This document shows, piece by piece, positions 54,798 to 64,000 of a stretch of DNA of 64,000 nucleotides. Position 1 is the first letter of the stretch. Every line of letters begins with the position of its first letter. Made by a program: the position numbers and the translations under genes. The DNA is from G963676655 sp963678305 (GTDB lineage: Bacteria > Verrucomicrobiota > Lentisphaeria > Victivallales > Victivallaceae): contig CAXXVV010000011.1 in NCBI GenBank assembly GCA_963678305.2, positions 558,001 through 622,000 of the forward strand. The letters run 5' to 3'. The notes below the pieces were generated by a model. The model was not told the DNA's origin and did not search any database. It saw only the letters and a list, made by a program, of their open reading frames with translations.

Positions 54798-55892
54798 ATG
54801 ACAATAGTCCGTAAAAAATACAGTCAGAATGAGATAATCAAGGATATCACTGACTATATTATCAATCACCACCTGCCGGTTGATACGAAACTCAGCAGCA
54901 CCAGGGAAATGGCGCTCAGGTATAATGTTTCTGATATGACGGTTAACCGGGCGATAAACAAACTTGTCGGAGAAGGGGTCGTTTATCGTACCCGGGGCAG
55001 CGGGACCTATGTCGGGAACGTGTTTCCGGGGCGGTCCAAGGTCAAGGTGAAAATATTCAACTGGCAATACAGTAAGGATGACCCGCTGGCGATTGGCGCT
55101 TACGGAACCTATTATGACGCGCTGGTGGAAGGATTGGAGAAATTCGGGTTCGACGTCTGCACTAGTGAAAAACGGCCGTTTCTTGACAAAATATTTTCCG
55201 GAGAAAAGATTGAAAGATTCGACTTGCTGATTGTTCCGGGGGGAATGGTCGACAACCACTCAGTAACATTACTGAAGAAACTTCGCATTCCAGTTATTTT
55301 AATCAACGATGAAAAGTTGAGCCCGTATCCGTTTCATCAGGTCTTTCATGATTATGTTCCGGGTTTTCAAAAAGCGCTTGAACATATTAAAAAACTTGGA
55401 TTCAATAACTTCTATATTGCAGGCATGACCGGCAGCACTCCGGAAAACCGTTTAAGGATACTGCAGCAATGTGCGAAAGAGGCAAGGATACATTATGATG
55501 TTCTTCCTTTAATGCAGCATTCTTATTCGCATCATCCGCAGCGCGCGTTTATCAACGGGCAGGAACATGGTAAATATTGTCTTGAACACCATCTTGAAGG
55601 AGTTGTTTTTGCGTTAAGTGATTTCATCGCCTTCGGGATGCTGGATATTGTCGGAGGGCATAATGTCGGGGGAAACAATAAACTGAAAATTATCAGCTAT
55701 GATAATCTGGAAGGGCGTGCGGTTCATGCCGGTGAGCCGGTCCTGACCTCAATAACTCATCCGCTGGAACAATTGGCAAGTCAGACTGTTTCGCTGGTTG
55801 ATTACATTGTCAGCCGGAAATTTAAATACGGTGAAAGTAATTTTATTGTCCGGGTTCCAGCCTCCGAACTGGTTATCCGAAGCAGCGCTTAA
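54798..55892 (+). CDS. GntR/LacI-type transcriptional regulator
   Basis: 364 residues. N-terminal winged helix (LPVDTKLSSTREMALRYNVS, MTVNRAINKLVGEGVVYRTR) fused to a LacI/periplasmic-binding-like sensor domain (about 90-360), with VFALSDFIAFGM and the C-terminal dimerising segment. AraR-like architecture; a sugar ligand is expected. It precedes the pseudopilin-glycosidase pair and likely controls it and itself. Two TGTTATAA-type sites lie downstream at 55969-55998. Confidence 0.88.
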   Translation: MTIVRKKYSQNEIIKDITDYIINHHLPVDTKLSSTREMALRYNVSDMTVNRAINKLVGEGVVYRTRGSGTYVGNVFPGRSKVKVKIFNWQYSKDDPLAIGAYGTYYDALVEGLEKFGFDVCTSEKRPFLDKIFSGEKIERFDLLIVPGGMVDNHSVTLLKKLRIPVILINDEKLSPYPFHQVFHDYVPGFQKALEHIKKLGFNNFYIAGMTGSTPENRLRILQQCAKEARIHYDVLPLMQHSYSHHPQRAFINGQEHGKYCLEHHLEGVVFALSDFIAFGMLDIVGGHNVGGNNKLKIISYDNLEGRAVHAGEPVLTSITHPLEQLASQTVSLVDYIVSRKFKYGESNFIVRVPASELVIRSSA

Positions 55893-55968
55893 CAGGTTCT
55901 ACATTTTCCGTATCCGGGGATAATCTCTTTGACTTTATCATTTTTCATTAAAAATCAATATCAATAAA

Positions 55969-55998
55969 TGTTATAACTTTTAATTCAACTTGTTATAA
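55969..55998. promoter_or_regulatory. Candidate operator of the GntR/LacI regulator
   Basis: The perfect palindrome GTTATAAC (55970-55977) recurs as GTTATAAA (55991-55998) 21-22 bp further on. In the gap between the regulator and the pseudopilin. Confidence 0.4.
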
Positions 55999-56121
55999 AT
56001 TTGTCAATGATAATATTAACTCGATGGAAATTTTATGGTTTTTTATATCTAATCAATTATAATAATAGTATAAATAAATTTCGTTTGGCTGTAAACATAA
56101 AAAATAACAGAGTGGTGAAAA

Positions 56122-56796
<675 letters not shown>

Positions 56797-56802
56797 TCTT
56801 AT

Positions 56803-56859
56803 GCGGTCATGCATGTTTTTATATTGTTTTACATGCTTCGACTTGAGATTAGAGACCGC
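56803..56859 (+). terminator. Nested stem-loops after pseudopilin
   Basis: GCGGTC (56803) pairs with GACCGC (56854), enclosing a second stem GCATGT (56811) / ACATGC (56831). No strong U-run, so an attenuator or processing structure. Confidence 0.45.
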
Positions 56860-57052
56860 GATTAATTAATCTGTTTATTAATGTAACAATGCTTAATAGT
56901 CGACTAACCGGATCTGCGTTTTTACAGGTCATTTCAGAGGATTAACTGATCAGTGGCTCAGGGGCCGGTATGTTGAAAATGCAAAAAACTTTTACTCGCT
57001 TGCTTGCTGTCCGGCTATCCCGGAATCTAAATATATAACAAGAAAGAATTCC

Positions 57053-59923
57053 ATGTATAGAAAAATTATTACTGTGTTACTGGCTTCTGCCGTCTTGCCT
57101 GGTGCGAATGTCATTATGGGGGCAAACTTGTTGAAAAATCCCGGTTTCAATGATCTTGTTAAGACAAAAGGACGGTTGGCGCCGGCATCCTGGCACGTCA
57201 GTAGTTGGGGTACTGATAAAACAAAGGCCGCTGAATTTAATTATGATACAAAGGTTTTTCGTTCAGCAAAATACTCAGCCTTGATCAAGCAGTCTGCCGG
57301 GACAAATTACTGTCAATTCATCCAGAAAGTAAAGATTACTCCGGGTCCGGTCGCGCGAAAAATCTTTGTCGCAGCCTGGATTCAGGCTGAAAATGCTGAA
57401 GCAGGGAGCATTGTCGTTACTGCCGATACCGCCGCGAAAAGGACTGCCTTGTGGAAACAAGTCGCATCTTTCGAAGGTTCATTCGGCTGGAAACAGATAG
57501 TGGGTAGCGCTTCAATCCCATCTGGTGCGATTGCCGTAAATCTGTCTATTCGGCTGAAAGGGACAGGGCTCATCAGAATCGACGATTGCGTTATGAGTTT
57601 TGAGCCAATTCCTATTGATAGCTCCAAAGTCACGCTTGCAGGAGCAAAGGTAAATCTATTGGCAAATCCTGATTTTGCCGGAAAAATTAATGATATTACG
57701 CACTTGCCGTCCGGTTGGGAAAAGACTGCGGTTCACGGATACGAAACGGTTTTTGAGGTCAAGGTGACTCCGGGAAAACTCAAAAAACTGACTGTTGACT
57801 GGGAAAGCGGAGGTGCCAAATGTGGAGCAAGCCCCTCAATCGCGAAAAAATTACTTCCGGGTAATTATATTTTTCAGGCTAAAGCGAGAACGACCGGAGA
57901 TTCGCTTGCCAGACTTGGAGTGAATGAAGATGTCTCCGCTCCCGTTTCCGGCAGCGCGTGGAAAACAACTTCAATCTTATTTACGGCGGGGCCGGATACA
58001 AAAAATGATCTTTTTTGCTGGAATATCGGGCAGGGGAAAGTGGAGTTTTCCGATGTAAAGTTGTATGCCGTCTCCCGGCAAAAGGATCAAAGTTTTCCCT
58101 TGAAAGCATTGGTCATGCCGGTAGAAAATACTGTAATCTGGAGCGGGAAGCGTCAGGTTAATTCTTTTGAAAATGCACCTGTCCCGCTGGCGTTTGATTT
58201 AAAGAAACTGAAGGAGTTTAAAACCGGAAAATTGACTATTGAAATTCCGGCTGAACTGCGATTGACGGAGGCATATAATTTTTACCCGAGCTATTATAAG
58301 CCTGAGATTCCTTCAGTCAACAAAATTATGAAGCAGGGAACTGCGTATAAACGATATACTTTTACAGATCCGCGAATCTTCAGTATTCTGAAAAAGAAGT
58401 ACACCTGGGGGCGCAAACTGGTTGTGGCAATAGAGCCGGAAAAACCTCTTGCCCGCAAATCATTTACGATCTTCTGGCATCTGGAGGCGGACCGCCGGTC
58501 TTCGGCGGAACAGAGTTTTATATTCAACCTGCTGCCGCCGTTGAAAAAAGTTGCAATGCCTCGTAATTTTCCGATTTTATGCTGGGGGATGAAAGATATT
58601 AATTTCTTGAATCCGGGAATTTTAGGCCGGATCGCGGAAAATTTTGAAAAAGCCGGAATCAAAACCCGCCCGCGCATCCTCATGGACAGTGAACGCAGCC
58701 GACAGGTCGACAAGATACTCGAAGCGAGGGGGTGGAAAATGTTTGTAGCCAATCCCGACTATGCGGAGATGAAATTCAACCAGCTTGAGAAGAGCCCATT
58801 ATTCAAGGAAATAAAACTGGTATATTACAATACGGGAAAGGTTAACGCCAAACATTTATGTCCGACCTGGATCAATAACAGCCGGAAGTTCAGGCAGTAT
58901 CTGAAAACTTTCCTCCAAGAAAAATATCGGAAATGCGGAGCGGTTGACGGGGATATTATCCTGTATGACATCGAGCCATGGCAACCGATGACCTGGTGTT
59001 TCTGCGATGACTGTCGCAGGGACTTCGCGCGAAAAAACGGGATAAAGGCAGTGCCGGGCGCTTCGGAAATACTGGATAAGTATCCGGACCAGTGGAGCGC
59101 GTTCAGATGCCGTCAGACCGCCGATATAACTAAGTTGCATACCGAAATATTTAAAGAACTGTATCCCGGCTCATCCGTTTTTGATTATGACTATGTAATT
59201 AATTTTTCCCGACCTGATTTCAAGGACATATTCCGGAAAGTCGCCAAGGATTCGCGTTTGAATGAACAATATTTTGACGGGCATATTTCCAGCTATTACC
59301 ATTATCTCGACCAACAGGCTTTTGACCTTATTGCCTGTAATGTCGATAATCTGAAAAAAGCCTATTACGTAATTTGCGCCATTGATCGGTTGGGATATTT
59401 AAGTCCTAAAAAAGTTCTGTCTCCCGGGCGGCTGCGGATGCTGCTGTTGGCGACCGCGGTTAACGGCGGTAGTGGTTTTGTGATTTTCCCGGGGGAACAT
59501 ATTGATGGCTTGTATCTCAAAATGTTTAACGAAACCATGCATGAAATTGCGCAAGTTGAAGATGTACTGACAAACGGGAAGATAATCAAGGAGGAGATCA
59601 AGATTGTTCCGTCGCTGGCTGCTGTCGGTCAAGCTGCAGAGAAGGCGCAAACCAAAATTGAATTCGATAAATATTTCAGATATAATGCCCGGCGACTGGA
59701 CAACCGTATTCTGTTGTCGCTATTCAATTATGATCCGAAACAAAGTTCAAGGGTAATGATTGATTTGCAAAAACATGCCGGCGCTAAATATATTGTTACT
59801 GACGTAAGCAGTGGAAACAGAATCAGTTCTCCTTCCGGGAACTATTGGTCGGCCGGGGATTTGAAAAGACTTATTGTGGATATGAAGCCGATGGAGGCAA
59901 AGTTGCTGCTTGTAAGTGAATGA
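57053..59923 (+). CDS. Secreted multi-domain glycosidase-like protein with tandem CBM-like domains
   Basis: 956 residues. Signal peptide IITVLLASAVLPGANVIMG. Two jelly-roll domains open with NLLKNPGFND (about 25-180) and NLLANPDFAGK (about 200-335), like CBM4/9 modules. After an Ig-like segment (about 340-500) comes a TIM-barrel-like region (about 505-830) with ILYDIEPWQP near residue 638 (candidate catalytic Glu) and the cysteine-rich WCFCDDCRRDF. The C-terminus is a small beta domain. No GH family recognised; resembles uncharacterised PVC-group surface glycosidases. Confidence 0.75.
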   Translation: MYRKIITVLLASAVLPGANVIMGANLLKNPGFNDLVKTKGRLAPASWHVSSWGTDKTKAAEFNYDTKVFRSAKYSALIKQSAGTNYCQFIQKVKITPGPVARKIFVAAWIQAENAEAGSIVVTADTAAKRTALWKQVASFEGSFGWKQIVGSASIPSGAIAVNLSIRLKGTGLIRIDDCVMSFEPIPIDSSKVTLAGAKVNLLANPDFAGKINDITHLPSGWEKTAVHGYETVFEVKVTPGKLKKLTVDWESGGAKCGASPSIAKKLLPGNYIFQAKARTTGDSLARLGVNEDVSAPVSGSAWKTTSILFTAGPDTKNDLFCWNIGQGKVEFSDVKLYAVSRQKDQSFPLKALVMPVENTVIWSGKRQVNSFENAPVPLAFDLKKLKEFKTGKLTIEIPAELRLTEAYNFYPSYYKPEIPSVNKIMKQGTAYKRYTFTDPRIFSILKKKYTWGRKLVVAIEPEKPLARKSFTIFWHLEADRRSSAEQSFIFNLLPPLKKVAMPRNFPILCWGMKDINFLNPGILGRIAENFEKAGIKTRPRILMDSERSRQVDKILEARGWKMFVANPDYAEMKFNQLEKSPLFKEIKLVYYNTGKVNAKHLCPTWINNSRKFRQYLKTFLQEKYRKCGAVDGDIILYDIEPWQPMTWCFCDDCRRDFARKNGIKAVPGASEILDKYPDQWSAFRCRQTADITKLHTEIFKELYPGSSVFDYDYVINFSRPDFKDIFRKVAKDSRLNEQYFDGHISSYYHYLDQQAFDLIACNVDNLKKAYYVICAIDRLGYLSPKKVLSPGRLRMLLLATAVNGGSGFVIFPGEHIDGLYLKMFNETMHEIAQVEDVLTNGKIIKEEIKIVPSLAAVGQAAEKAQTKIEFDKYFRYNARRLDNRILLSLFNYDPKQSSRVMIDLQKHAGAKYIVTDVSSGNRISSPSGNYWSAGDLKRLIVDMKPMEAKLLLVSE

Positions 59924-59938
59924 GTTACGATATTGGAT

Positions 59939-60478
59939 TTAATCGGTTATGACATTCGGCATTCTGTGTTTTCTAACTTTTCTATCCAATACGCGTCGTC
60001 TAAGCTCTTTTTTCAGTTCTTCACGATCCTCTTTGGTCTCTTTTTTAGTGTCCCGGGCGGCCTGGGCCTCTTTATCGATTTCGATTTTATCGAGGTCCAG
60101 ATAATATTCTGAAATACCGCTGTGGAACTTCTTACTCGAAAACTTTTTAACCTTACCGTACAGGATAATCGGGGTTGTACTTTTCAATGAGGAAATAAGT
60201 TCATCAAGCTCTTTGTCACGTTTGGCGATTACCCGGAATGAAGCCGGAGATATAATCAGCATATAATATTTTTTTGAACTGAAAGTCTTTTCAGCAAAAT
60301 ACGGCATGCTGGGGGAAGTACTGAGAAAAGAGGTTTTCATTGAAATATATTTTTTATAATAGGTCTGCGGGGCATTCCTCATTGCGGTGTTTTCAACCAG
60401 TTTGTACTTTGACATGTTTGAGGTCGCTGCCCCGACGAACAGTGGCAGCAGCAGAATTGCTATGACGGTTTTTTTCAT
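59939..60478 (-). CDS. Exported protein with charged helical tail
   Basis: 179 residues from the ATG at 60478 (GAAGGG precedes it; the upstream ATG at 60496 is less likely). Signal peptide VIAILLLPLFVGAATS. A compact beta-rich domain (about 20-125) is followed by a highly charged region (KKETKEDREELKKELRRR). No family recognised. It converges on the glycosidase gene with only 15 bases between the stops, and its start is 26 bases from the 160-bp MITE-like element. Confidence 0.6.
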   Translation of the reverse strand: MKKTVIAILLLPLFVGAATSNMSKYKLVENTAMRNAPQTYYKKYISMKTSFLSTSPSMPYFAEKTFSSKKYYMLIISPASFRVIAKRDKELDELISSLKSTTPIILYGKVKKFSSKKFHSGISEYYLDLDKIEIDKEAQAARDTKKETKEDREELKKELRRRVLDRKVRKHRMPNVITD

Positions 60479-60504
60479 GATAATTGCCCTTCCCAATGAA
60501 TTTA

Positions 60505-60664
60505 GGAGCTGTATAAAAATAACCTTTACATCTATGCGTTTCTCCCGGTTGCTTTGTGTTTTGCCAATTCGTTACATAGCTTAGGCTATGCGCCTCATCG
60601 GCAGCTCCCCAAATCATTCCGGGATAATTCACTCATTTTGTCAAGTTTATTTTTTAACAGCTCC
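60505..60664. mobile_element. 160-bp MITE-like element
   Basis: Terminal inverted repeats: left GGAGCTGTATAAAAATAACC and right end reading GGAGCTGTTAAAAAATAAAC outward (17 of 20 match). TTA flanks both sides (60502-60504, 60665-60667), a likely 3-bp target duplication. The interior has a CATAGC/GCTATG hairpin at 60575-60590 and no transposase. Ends and TTA target suggest mobilisation by an IS5-like transposase, which is inference. Confidence 0.72.
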
Positions 60665-60669
60665 TTAGA

Positions 60670-61506
60670 TCATTTCACATAAAGGATTTTTTCAACATCG
60701 ATTACAGGGAGCTTCCAGCCTTTCACCAGTCGCTGGGTTCCCGTTAGTTTTATTCGTTTGTTCTCAAACATCTTCAAATCGGCCGAATCACAATGCAGAT
60801 AACCGATAACATCGCAGGAGGCAACCTTGCCCGTTTTGTCCGTAGTTACCGTGGCGATGGCGTGGGACGCATAGCCGGAACCGACTTTCAGTTCGAGTAC
60901 CATGCCTTCGAGGGTTACGCTTTTATCCGATCCGGCGACAAATGGAAGTTTTAATTGCGGTGGCGGAGTGGCTGCAGGTTTGACCGCGGGTTTTGATACC
61001 GCGCTCAACGCCTTTTCCGGGTTCATAATATATTGCAGCTTCTTTTGGGCATCAGGAGTCAGGGTTATAAATTTGGTACTGGCCCAGGCTCTCAGAGACG
61101 GCAGCGGTTTGACCTTTACCCATTCGCTTCTGGCGTTGTTGATTACAGTCAACATTGTACCTTTAGGGACGGTTCCGTATGATTGGTAGGCCGGGCCCGG
61201 ACCGCCGCGCAGGTTGACATCGTTCAGAACCTTGCCGTTTTTATCGATAAAAGTTTTGGCCACCCAGCATGAAGCGTTTTCCGGGGCTGCTATCTCATAC
61301 CAATCGGCAACTTTCCGATAGACCTTGACTTCCGTTCCGAATTTCAGCAGGCAAATCCGGCCGTAACTTTTGTTTGGCTTGACTCTGATATTCAGAGCGG
61401 TTGCGGAAATTGTTCCTTTTACGAACTCGGAATTATTGTTTGCGGACGCAAACAGAGGAATCAGGCAGAAGCAGATCAGTAAAGAAATAGTTTTGATTGA
61501 TGACAT
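60670..61506 (-). CDS. Exported protein with two SH3-like domains
   Basis: 278 residues with a signal peptide (ISLLICFCLIPLFASANN). Two bacterial SH3-type domains: LNIRVKPNKSYGRICLLKFG (about 30-85) and VNLRGGPGPAYQSYGTVPKG (about 95-150), followed by a Pro/Ala linker and a C-terminal OB-like domain (about 200-278). Such proteins bind peptidoglycan or partner proteins. Next to an FtsQ-like gene, consistent with an envelope role. Confidence 0.8.
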   Translation of the reverse strand: MSSIKTISLLICFCLIPLFASANNNSEFVKGTISATALNIRVKPNKSYGRICLLKFGTEVKVYRKVADWYEIAAPENASCWVAKTFIDKNGKVLNDVNLRGGPGPAYQSYGTVPKGTMLTVINNARSEWVKVKPLPSLRAWASTKFITLTPDAQKKLQYIMNPEKALSAVSKPAVKPAATPPPQLKLPFVAGSDKSVTLEGMVLELKVGSGYASHAIATVTTDKTGKVASCDVIGYLHCDSADLKMFENKRIKLTGTQRLVKGWKLPVIDVEKILYVK

Positions 61507-61576
61507 TTTTTTCTCCGTACCGTTTATATAATTAACGTTTCGATTATGAATATATTGTCTAAAATGCCTGGAAAGT

Positions 61577-62416
61577 TTATCTAACCACGGCGGTTCCGCT
61601 GTAATTCAGGTCAATGATGCGGCGCGGATCTCCGGAGTTCCGCAGCCCGATGACCGTGCTGCGCAAGGTATTCAAACGCCACACCAGATTGTTTTTCGGC
61701 ATATAAACAATATAGCGGTCTTTCGGTTGTGATTTCCAGGCCATGAAAAAGCGAAGCTGATCCGGTTTGCTCACACTCAAGCCTTGGATCTGGATATCAG
61801 GATAATATTCATTTACCAGACGAATCAGTTCCAGCGCGCTTTTCAGTTCTGGAATAACCATGCCGCCTTTGACATCTTTATTGTATCCGAGGATTACCGG
61901 CAGGCTGGAGCTGATGTCGATACAATTCGCTTTCGGCATCACTACGCATTCCCCGTCGATTACCCAGGGCGAATTGGCACTCAGCAACCGGGCTCGCGGA
62001 ATACGCTCAAACAGGCTGACAGTCAGCGTATCGGGCAGACTCCGGAACACTTTGGCGGATTCGACACTGGGGATTTTTTTCAATTTTTTGCGTAGAGACG
62101 GCAGGTTCAACGAAAACAGGTTGTCTTTGCCCGGAGTCAATTTCAAATATTGGGTGATCAGTTTGGAACGGGCATTCCACCAACCGGAGCTTTGGACCTC
62201 GACTTTCCTTAGTGTGAAACGGGTATTCCCGGCAAAAAGCGCATGCTGAAACAACCATAACCCAACAATGATCCCTCCCAGCAATATCATAATAATGGCA
62301 ATAATGAGAAAAACCCGCGCATATTTCCAGCGGTTGACTCCCGTCTTTTTTCTGGTAGCCGCAGATGCCTTGCTGTTTGTGTTTTTCTCTTTTTCAGGTG
62401 TATTCGTTTTTGCCAT
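61577..62416 (-). CDS. ftsQ: FtsQ/POTRA-type cell division protein
   Basis: 279 residues. A basic cytoplasmic N-terminus, one membrane segment (IIAIIMILLGGIIVGLWLF) and a POTRA domain (FTLRKVEVQSSGW, PSVESAKVFRSLPDTLTVSLFER) with a WVIDGECVVM segment match FtsQ/DivIB. It is not flanked by the usual division cluster. AGGAAA precedes the ATG. Confidence 0.8.
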   Translation of the reverse strand: MAKTNTPEKEKNTNSKASAATRKKTGVNRWKYARVFLIIAIIMILLGGIIVGLWLFQHALFAGNTRFTLRKVEVQSSGWWNARSKLITQYLKLTPGKDNLFSLNLPSLRKKLKKIPSVESAKVFRSLPDTLTVSLFERIPRARLLSANSPWVIDGECVVMPKANCIDISSSLPVILGYNKDVKGGMVIPELKSALELIRLVNEYYPDIQIQGLSVSKPDQLRFFMAWKSQPKDRYIVYMPKNNLVWRLNTLRSTVIGLRNSGDPRRIIDLNYSGTAVVR

Positions 62417-62529
62417 AGTTTCCTGTTAACAGATAAATTATTTGAGGTAGCCGGACAATCATACTATAACACGAAAAAAGTAAAAATCACAGGCAAAATT
62501 GAAATTTTTTTCAATCGATCCGATTATAA

Positions 62530-62561
62530 ATAAAAAAGCCGCGGCAACAATGGCCGCGGCT
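62530..62561 (-). terminator. Rho-independent terminator after the 133-residue gene
   Basis: AGCCGCGGC (62537-62545) and GCCGCGGCT (62553-62561) form a 9-bp GC-rich stem with a 7-base loop. On the minus strand it is followed by TTTTTTATTT. Directly after the gene ending at 62573. Confidence 0.92.
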
Positions 62562-62572
62562 GCTCAAAAGCC

Positions 62573-62974
62573 TTATAGCTCAGGTCGTGGCGGATCAACA
62601 AATTCAATCGGAATTTCTTCGCCGTCATCAAGTTCATATACCGGGGTTGCGGAAGCGTCTCCACCCGGTACTTCAATGTGCTCTACTTCCCCGTCTTCTT
62701 CGATCTCATATTCATAGACCATCTGACCTGTTTTATCAATCAGTTCGACCAGCAGTTTATTGGCGCGGCGCTGTTCCATGACCAGTTCGGACATGGATAC
62801 CTGCATTTTTCGCAGATTCGGGGCATATCCGCTCAGATTGGTTTCAACCGTTTTTTTCATTTTTTTGAATTCAAGATAAAATTTGGACAGCTTGGCCATA
62901 CCCAGAACAAAGACAAGCCAAGTTAAAGAAAATACACAAATTAAGGTTATTAATTCGGTTGTAGATAGATTCAT
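62573..62974 (-). CDS. Small membrane protein with coiled coil and acidic tail
   Basis: 133 residues: one N-terminal membrane segment (LITLICVFSLTWLVFVLGMA), a coiled-coil-like stretch (about 35-95) and a very acidic C-terminus (EYEIEEDGEVEHIEV, then ELDDGEEIPIEF). No known family. AAGGCGA precedes the ATG. A good terminator ends it, so it is probably a single-gene unit. Confidence 0.68.
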   Translation of the reverse strand: MNLSTTELITLICVFSLTWLVFVLGMAKLSKFYLEFKKMKKTVETNLSGYAPNLRKMQVSMSELVMEQRRANKLLVELIDKTGQMVYEYEIEEDGEVEHIEVPGGDASATPVYELDDGEEIPIEFVDPPRPEL

Positions 62975-63066
62975 AATGTCGCCTTGATTAAATAATAAAT
63001 ATCCTGAAATTATTATTATACTCTACTAAGTTGAAAAATGCAAATTATTTGTCAAAAATAACCTGC

Positions 63067-63855
63067 TTACCTCAACAGTAAAAAGCCGGCAAAAAGAACG
63101 GCTAATTCGATCAATGCACCGGCAATTCCGATTATTCTGACATTTATCATGCCATCAAAATCTTTTGCGCAAATGTTACGAAACAGCCAGACCAGTAATC
63201 CGCAGCAGATTAAACCCGCAAGGGCGGAGTACGGGGCTGAAATAAATACTATTATTAATAAGATAGTTGCAATCAGCCAGAGCCGTTTGAACATGCTTTC
63301 AGTTCCATCCAAAACCGGTTCGCCGGTTGACATCAGCGGCAATGCGCCCAGAGTTGCCTGGGCCGTATATGACAGCATTATCGCACCGGCAATAATAATA
63401 GTCTGGGATTTTTGATATAGAACAAAAAAACAGACTGCTTTGATAAGCAGTATCGCGATCATGGTTAGGATTCCGGCCGGAGTGCTGACCGCATTGAATT
63501 CAGGTTTGCTGCGCAGCAGGGCCTCGTGGGTTTGCAGCCCTTCGAAGCGCAGTTCGACAAATGAGGCCATGGCGCCGACTGAGCGCCCTGATGTGAAGTA
63601 TTCCAGTCCGATGAGGCAAATCAGGGTGAACAGAACTGCACCGGCCATGGCGTTGGGCAGCATTGAGGTAAGCCTGCCGACCATAACAGCGCACAGGCCC
63701 AGGATAAAGCCCAGAATCGGGAATGCATAGATGGTGAATTCGGACAGTAGTTCCGGGTCGGCGTTGTCGATGTGCTTGCTCAGTTTCCCCGGACAGGCGG
63801 GGTCCAGTAACATTTCCCAGGCGTTGCCGAGGGCGGCTAAAGCGGTTTTAAACAT
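63067..63855 (-). CDS. Degenerate CobS-like membrane protein
   Basis: 262 residues, polytopic. It aligns in layout with the CobS at 49206: an early YAFPILGFILGL segment, PAGILTMIAILLIKAVCFF where CobS has AMGVFAMICLMLIKFAVF, and a C-terminal VRIIGIAGALIELAVLFAG. But HLDGLADTADG is replaced by FTSGRSVGAMASF and the GGxTGD motif is lost, so ribazoletransferase activity is unlikely. The next gene upstream ends two bases before it. Confidence 0.72.
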   Translation of the reverse strand: MFKTALAALGNAWEMLLDPACPGKLSKHIDNADPELLSEFTIYAFPILGFILGLCAVMVGRLTSMLPNAMAGAVLFTLICLIGLEYFTSGRSVGAMASFVELRFEGLQTHEALLRSKPEFNAVSTPAGILTMIAILLIKAVCFFVLYQKSQTIIIAGAIMLSYTAQATLGALPLMSTGEPVLDGTESMFKRLWLIATILLIIVFISAPYSALAGLICCGLLVWLFRNICAKDFDGMINVRIIGIAGALIELAVLFAGFLLLR

Positions 63856-63857
63856 CG

Positions 63858-64000
63858 TTATTTGTCCTTCGGTATTTTAAATTGATCGATCGGGGCGTCG
63901 GGTGGAAAGCCGGTGACCGTGCTATAAGTCTCCTGCATTGCTTTCAGGGTGATTTCCGCCAGTTCCTTTCTTGACAGGTCAGGGGTTGGATATATTGCCG
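63858..64000 (-). CDS. C-terminal end of an unidentified protein (partial)
   Basis: The window edge cuts this gene; 46 C-terminal residues are seen (PDLSRKELAEITLKAMQETY, then FPPDAPIDQFKIPKDK). The stop (TAA) lies two bases before the CobS-like start, so they are one transcription unit. Too short to name. Confidence 0.6.
   Translation of the reverse strand, partial: AIYPTPDLSRKELAEITLKAMQETYSTVTGFPPDAPIDQFKIPKDK

Overview
The window looks like a chromosome segment from a glycan-degrading bacterium of the PVC group, most likely Lentisphaerota (Victivallales-like). This is an inference from gene content. The pointers are five prepilin-like proteins starting FTLIELLVVIAIIAILA and ending in an H-x9-DG-type motif, two DUF4838 proteins, a DUF4091/GH123-like protein, a CxPxR sulfatase, CBM9-like modules, two large sodium:solute symporters, and many single-copy AraC and GntR regulators. 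Base composition is moderately AT-rich, and most genes have clear AGGA/GGAG ribosome sites.

Layout. (1) 0.8-10.8 kb: pseudopilin, DUF4838 protein, URO-D family protein, divergent AraC regulator, DUF4091 protein, pseudopilin. (2) 11.0-20.8 kb: a tightly packed co-directional cytoplasmic catabolic operon with an M14-type metallopeptidase homologue, a small unknown, an MDR dehydrogenase, a nitrilase-family amidohydrolase, a TIM-barrel epimerase, two Gfo/Idh/MocA oxidoreductases, an enolase-superfamily enzyme and a DUF3604 PHP-like protein. (3) 20.9-21.7 kb: a mobile-element scar with a tyrosine recombinase C-terminus, an IS-like end and dispersed repeats. (4) 21.8-35.4 kb: AraC regulator with visible operator repeats, GH4, pseudopilin, DUF4838, sulfatase, PIG-L deacetylase, a deleted second sulfatase, M20 amidohydrolase, ceramidase-like protein and SSS symporter. 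(5) 35.8-47.5 kb, leftward: GntR/solute-binding fusion regulator, pseudopilin, CBM9-glycosidase, lectin-like lipid- or wall-exposed candidate, SGNH hydrolase, GH29 fucosidase, second SGNH hydrolase, SSS symporter. Loci 4 and 5 meet tail to tail at paralogous symporters. (6) 48-49.1 kb: a spacer and tRNA-Arg(CCG).

(7) 49.2-54.7 kb: housekeeping genes, namely a leftward operon (PpiD-like, tandem S-adenosylmethionine decarboxylase, class IV aminotransferase, CobS) and a divergent HI0933-type flavoprotein. (8) 54.7-60.7 kb: another regulator-pseudopilin-glycosidase cassette (GntR/LacI), bracketed by inverted copies of one IS-like end; the right-hand copy is a 160-bp MITE-like element. (9) 60.7-64 kb: cell-envelope genes (SH3 protein, FtsQ-like, small membrane protein) and a degenerate CobS paralogue.

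How the parts may work together. Each glycan locus has a dedicated regulator, one secreted lectin/glycosidase-type protein and one pseudopilin next to it (5 of 5 pseudopilins are adjacent to such a gene). In loci 4 and 5 there follow leaderless (probably cytoplasmic) sulfatase, deacetylase or fucosidase enzymes and a sodium symporter. This suggests capture and trimming at the cell surface, import of small decorated sugars, and intracellular removal of decorations. The recurrent pseudopilin-glycosidase module, with a non-glycine prepilin cleavage site and intercistronic hairpins, is the best candidate for an undescribed system here.
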